Positions 61,567 through 64,000 of a DNA stretch of 64,000 nucleotides are shown here, one piece after another. The notes beneath the pieces were generated by a model, which was not told the origin of the DNA, ran no database searches, and saw only the letters and a list, made by a program, of their open reading frames with translations. Position numbers and translations under genes: made by a program. Numbering within the stretch: the stretch's first letter is position 1; each line of letters starts with the position of its first letter. This DNA is from Mesorhabditis belari (Eukaryota > Nematoda > Chromadorea > Rhabditida > Rhabditidae), in NCBI GenBank assembly GCA_958450365.1, contig CAUEEP010000289.1, positions 480,354 through 544,353 of the forward strand, in the 5' to 3' direction.

Positions 61567-64000
61567 ATGTCGGACAAACCGGAGAGCAGCAAGACTCGAC
61601 TCGAAGAGTAAGTAGAATGACCTTAAACAGTGAAATTTTCAAATTCAGGCATCTCATCCAGCCATTGTTCCAAAAGGATTTCTTGTCAGAGTTGCCAGAG
61701 GAGGTTTGTCTTTTGTTAAAGCTTGTGGGATTAATTGTTTATTTTTAGGTTGCTTATCGCATCATCGCCTATTTGACACCGTGCGATTTGACGGTTTGTG
61801 CTGGCGTTTCGCGGACGTGGCAGCGAATTTGTGAAGATGAATGGACCTGGCGACAGAAATGTTGGGAGAAAGGATATGTGAAATTTGATGCCCCAAGGTG
61901 TGTTACAGTTTTGATCAAATAATAGAACATTTAAAAATACATATCTGATAGATTTATATTAAACTAGATCTGACACTTCTAAGGTATAGGAAGATACTGT
62001 GATTAATTACAAAGCAAATAAAGATGTAAGGAAAGAAAAAAAGACTCACATTGTTTGTTTTTTAGGACGGGCTCACCACATTTATGAATACGGTTAGTAA
62101 AGGATTCGTCACAGGCTTGTCACTAACTTCTTGTTGTTCAGTTTTTGTTTTCTCGGAGGTTGGGCGAGGAATCGAGCAAATGAGCGAGCGGGAATCACAA
62201 TCTTTTCACATATGGACTTTCATGAAGCACATCAGAATCGACGGGAACGCGAGATCGCATATGGACAGTTAGTGCCGCGACTTGTTGAAATTTTGAAAAA
62301 AAAAATGAAATTTTTCTAGATGTTATGAGCGATCGTCGTGGAAGTCACTGTACTTGCGGAAAAAGCGAATCATTTCCAATTGGCGATCCCGACCGATTCA
62401 ATCAAGCACTGTTTTAAAGGTTTGGACAAATGCTTTGGTTATAAAAATGGTTTTTAGGACCGCGATGAACATGTGGTCACTTGTCTACAAATTCACTCTG
62501 GTCGTATCGTAGCTGGTTATCATCATGCGTTGCGGGTTTGGAATGTTGATGATGCTCAAGTTTGTTTCGTTTTGCCATTATTGTACGTCTTAATTTAGCC
62601 TGTTTTCACTGTAACTGGCCAGATGGGTGTTGTTAAGACGTCTCAAGTGAGCGATGATGGCAAATACATTGTCAGGTTAGTTAATAGGCTCTAGTTAGTG
62701 CAATTGATCAGTGTTGCCAAAGAAGCTAACAATTTTCTAGACAAAAATACTTATGAGAACGAAGTCTATTAAAATATTTAAGTGGCTCATCTGATAAAAT
62801 GGTGCGCGTTTGGTGTGGTCAAACTGGTGCACAGCTTCATGTTCTGCAGGGGCATACGAGGGAAGTGTGGTGCATGAGTCTACATGGTACAACGTGAGTT
62901 TTCTAACTTTTGTGCTTTAGCTAAAATGATAATGTTTTAGTCTTGTTTCTGGATCGTGCGATGAAACGCTCCGAGTCTGGGACATTGTCGACGGGAAATG
63001 CCTTCACATTTTGACTGGACATTTTGGGCTTGTATTTGTATTGAAGTTATAGCGTAAGCAAAGTTAAATTCCAGGCTTGGTGTGTTCAATTTGATGGAAT
63101 TCGGGTTGTGGTTCCTGCTGGTGATTTTACTGTAAAGGTTTGTAATGCTTGTTTGTTCAATTTTATAGTATTCTATAAGGTTTGGAATGTGCAGACGGGG
63201 GAGTGTTTGCACACGCTGACGGGTCACACCGATTCTGTCGAATCACTTTTGGTGGGTTGAAGTCTCAATTTTTGGCTTTAATCAGGATTCTGTTTTAGTT
63301 TGACCCAGAGCGCGATCTTGTGGTGTCGGGTAGTCTTGACGGAACGATTCGCGTCTGGGATATACGAGGAGGAAGTGGGTTTTATTTGTTCGCTATTCTG
63401 TTGCAATATCATTTATGTTTGTTTCTTTCAGCATGCATCGCAATTTTTCTCAGTGAGGGAATAGCCTGGGGCTCTGGCATGCAACTTCGTGGAAACATTT
63501 TGGTCGGCTGCTATGCCAACTCGAACGTCGGGGTATGTCTAATCAAGCCTAGGACAACTACTTCCTTTTCTTTAGGTTTGGGACATTCGTGACGGTGGTT
63601 CATGCATTCATCGCTTACAAGGCCTAAATGGTCACACGTCGCCCATCACTTCATTTCAATGGCTCGACTCGGGACTTTTGGTAACAGCTTGTTACGATGG
63701 CTTGGTCAAGCTGTGGGATGTGGATAAAGGTAAGTTGTTCTAAATTACCTGGTAAAGTGGGCTATAAGATAAGCAAATTTATCCAGATTTCAAGTTTTGT
63801 TCTAAAGTAGAATTTATTAACTACATAGCTTGGCTCGTTAACTATTCAAGCTTTAATTTATGTTGAATACTAAACTATTCTATTGTTAATTTTTTTCCAA
63901 TTTCAGGTATTTTCGTTCGTGACCTCGTTCGTCTTGAATCTGGTGGTGGCATTTGGCGTCTCAGAGCCGCCGAAACATTACTCGTCTGTGCAGTTAAATC
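61567..64000 (+). CDS. sel-10-like: F-box/WD40 protein of the SEL-10/FBXW7 family (3' end outside window)
   Basis: Exons: 61567-61607, 61649-61703, 61749-61897, 62142-62267, 62320-62419, 62458-62559, 62599-62675, 62783-62893, 62941-63031, 63075-63137, 63180-63251, 63299-63374, 63432-63532, 63576-63729, 63907-64000, all phase-consistent, about 470 residues to the edge. An F-box (FLSELPEEVAYRIIAYL to SRTW) is followed by WD40 blades, each with GH...VWD/VWN: GHTREVWCMSLHG, ETLRVWDIVDGKCLHIL, FTVKVWNVQTGECLHTLTGH, GTIRVWDIRGG, GMQLRGNILVG, GLVKLWDVDKG. By family knowledge it is the substrate receptor of an SCF ubiquitin ligase; in C. elegans SEL-10 lowers Notch signalling. Several blades are degenerate (GYHHALRVWN) and the substrate-binding arginines are replaced. 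Exon 4 is the least certain. Introns here are short and repeat-free, unlike the rest of the window. Confidence 0.85.

Noticed and set aside
62066..62092. A 27-nt micro-exon in the SEL-10-like gene with good splice signals
   Set aside because: Included in phase it introduces a stop, so it was left out; it might be a poison exon, but nothing supports that here.
63075..63137. Apparent one-base deletion in a WD40 exon
   Set aside because: Rechecking the base count showed that the exon is 63 nt and in frame.
1..64000. Bacterial-type operon, prophage or CRISPR system
   Set aside because: Introns, tRNA pol III boxes, telomere-type repeats and animal protein families show nuclear nematode DNA.

Overview
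The window reads as nuclear DNA of a nematode. Evidence seen directly: AT-rich sequence, spliceosomal introns with TTTCAG-type acceptors, degenerate TTAGGC (nematode telomere-type) runs, a serpentine chemoreceptor-like gene, a SEL-10/FBXW7-type gene, and Tc1/mariner elements and MITEs with TA target sites. The species cannot be named. All gene models below were built by hand by matching splice phases; no transcript or database was available.

Layout. 1-4.5 kb (- strand): part of a membrane-protein gene that leaves the window on the left. 5.5-13.6 kb (+): a nine-exon, 313-residue seven-helix receptor of nematode chemoreceptor type; its introns hold a MITE, an 11-bp minisatellite, a hairpin and a copy of an exon of the neighbouring gene. 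15.3-22.05 kb (-): a 17-exon, 520-residue single-pass membrane protein with a cytoplasmic PDZ domain. 22-35 kb: gene-poor, with tandem repeats, a composite Tc1-like element (29.66-31.60 kb) and a few isolated candidate exons. 35.1-56.4 kb (-): about 27 phase-compatible exons of one Ala/Gln/Glu-rich coiled-coil protein whose later exons carry WPPP motifs. 56.8-57.3 kb (+): a weak small-gene candidate. 57.5-57.7 kb (-): two tRNA-Lys(CTT)-like genes, one good. 58.4/61.6-64 kb (+): an F-box/WD40 gene of the SEL-10/FBXW7 family, running off the right edge.

The genes are not an operon and have no obvious shared pathway. What unites the window is its non-coding fabric. An 11-bp motif, GTGNNNTCCAG, occurs about 85 times as exact matches (either strand), plus roughly 30 near matches. 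Neighbouring copies lie about 135-150 bp apart, inside tandem repeats whose remaining sequence is unrelated between families. It is in introns and intergenic DNA, is missing from recognised exons, and is nearly absent from 27.5-33.2, 49.3-55.3 and 59.1-64 kb. This is the strongest candidate for an undescribed system: a protein-binding or phasing motif maintained at nucleosome-like intervals.

Other notable points: the SEL-10-like protein lacks the arginines that bind phosphodegrons in FBXW7; one of its exons is duplicated upstream with its intron flanks; two 11-bp minisatellite arrays lie between duplicated host sequence; and many tRNA-like sequences with good A and B boxes but poor anticodon arms are scattered through the window.
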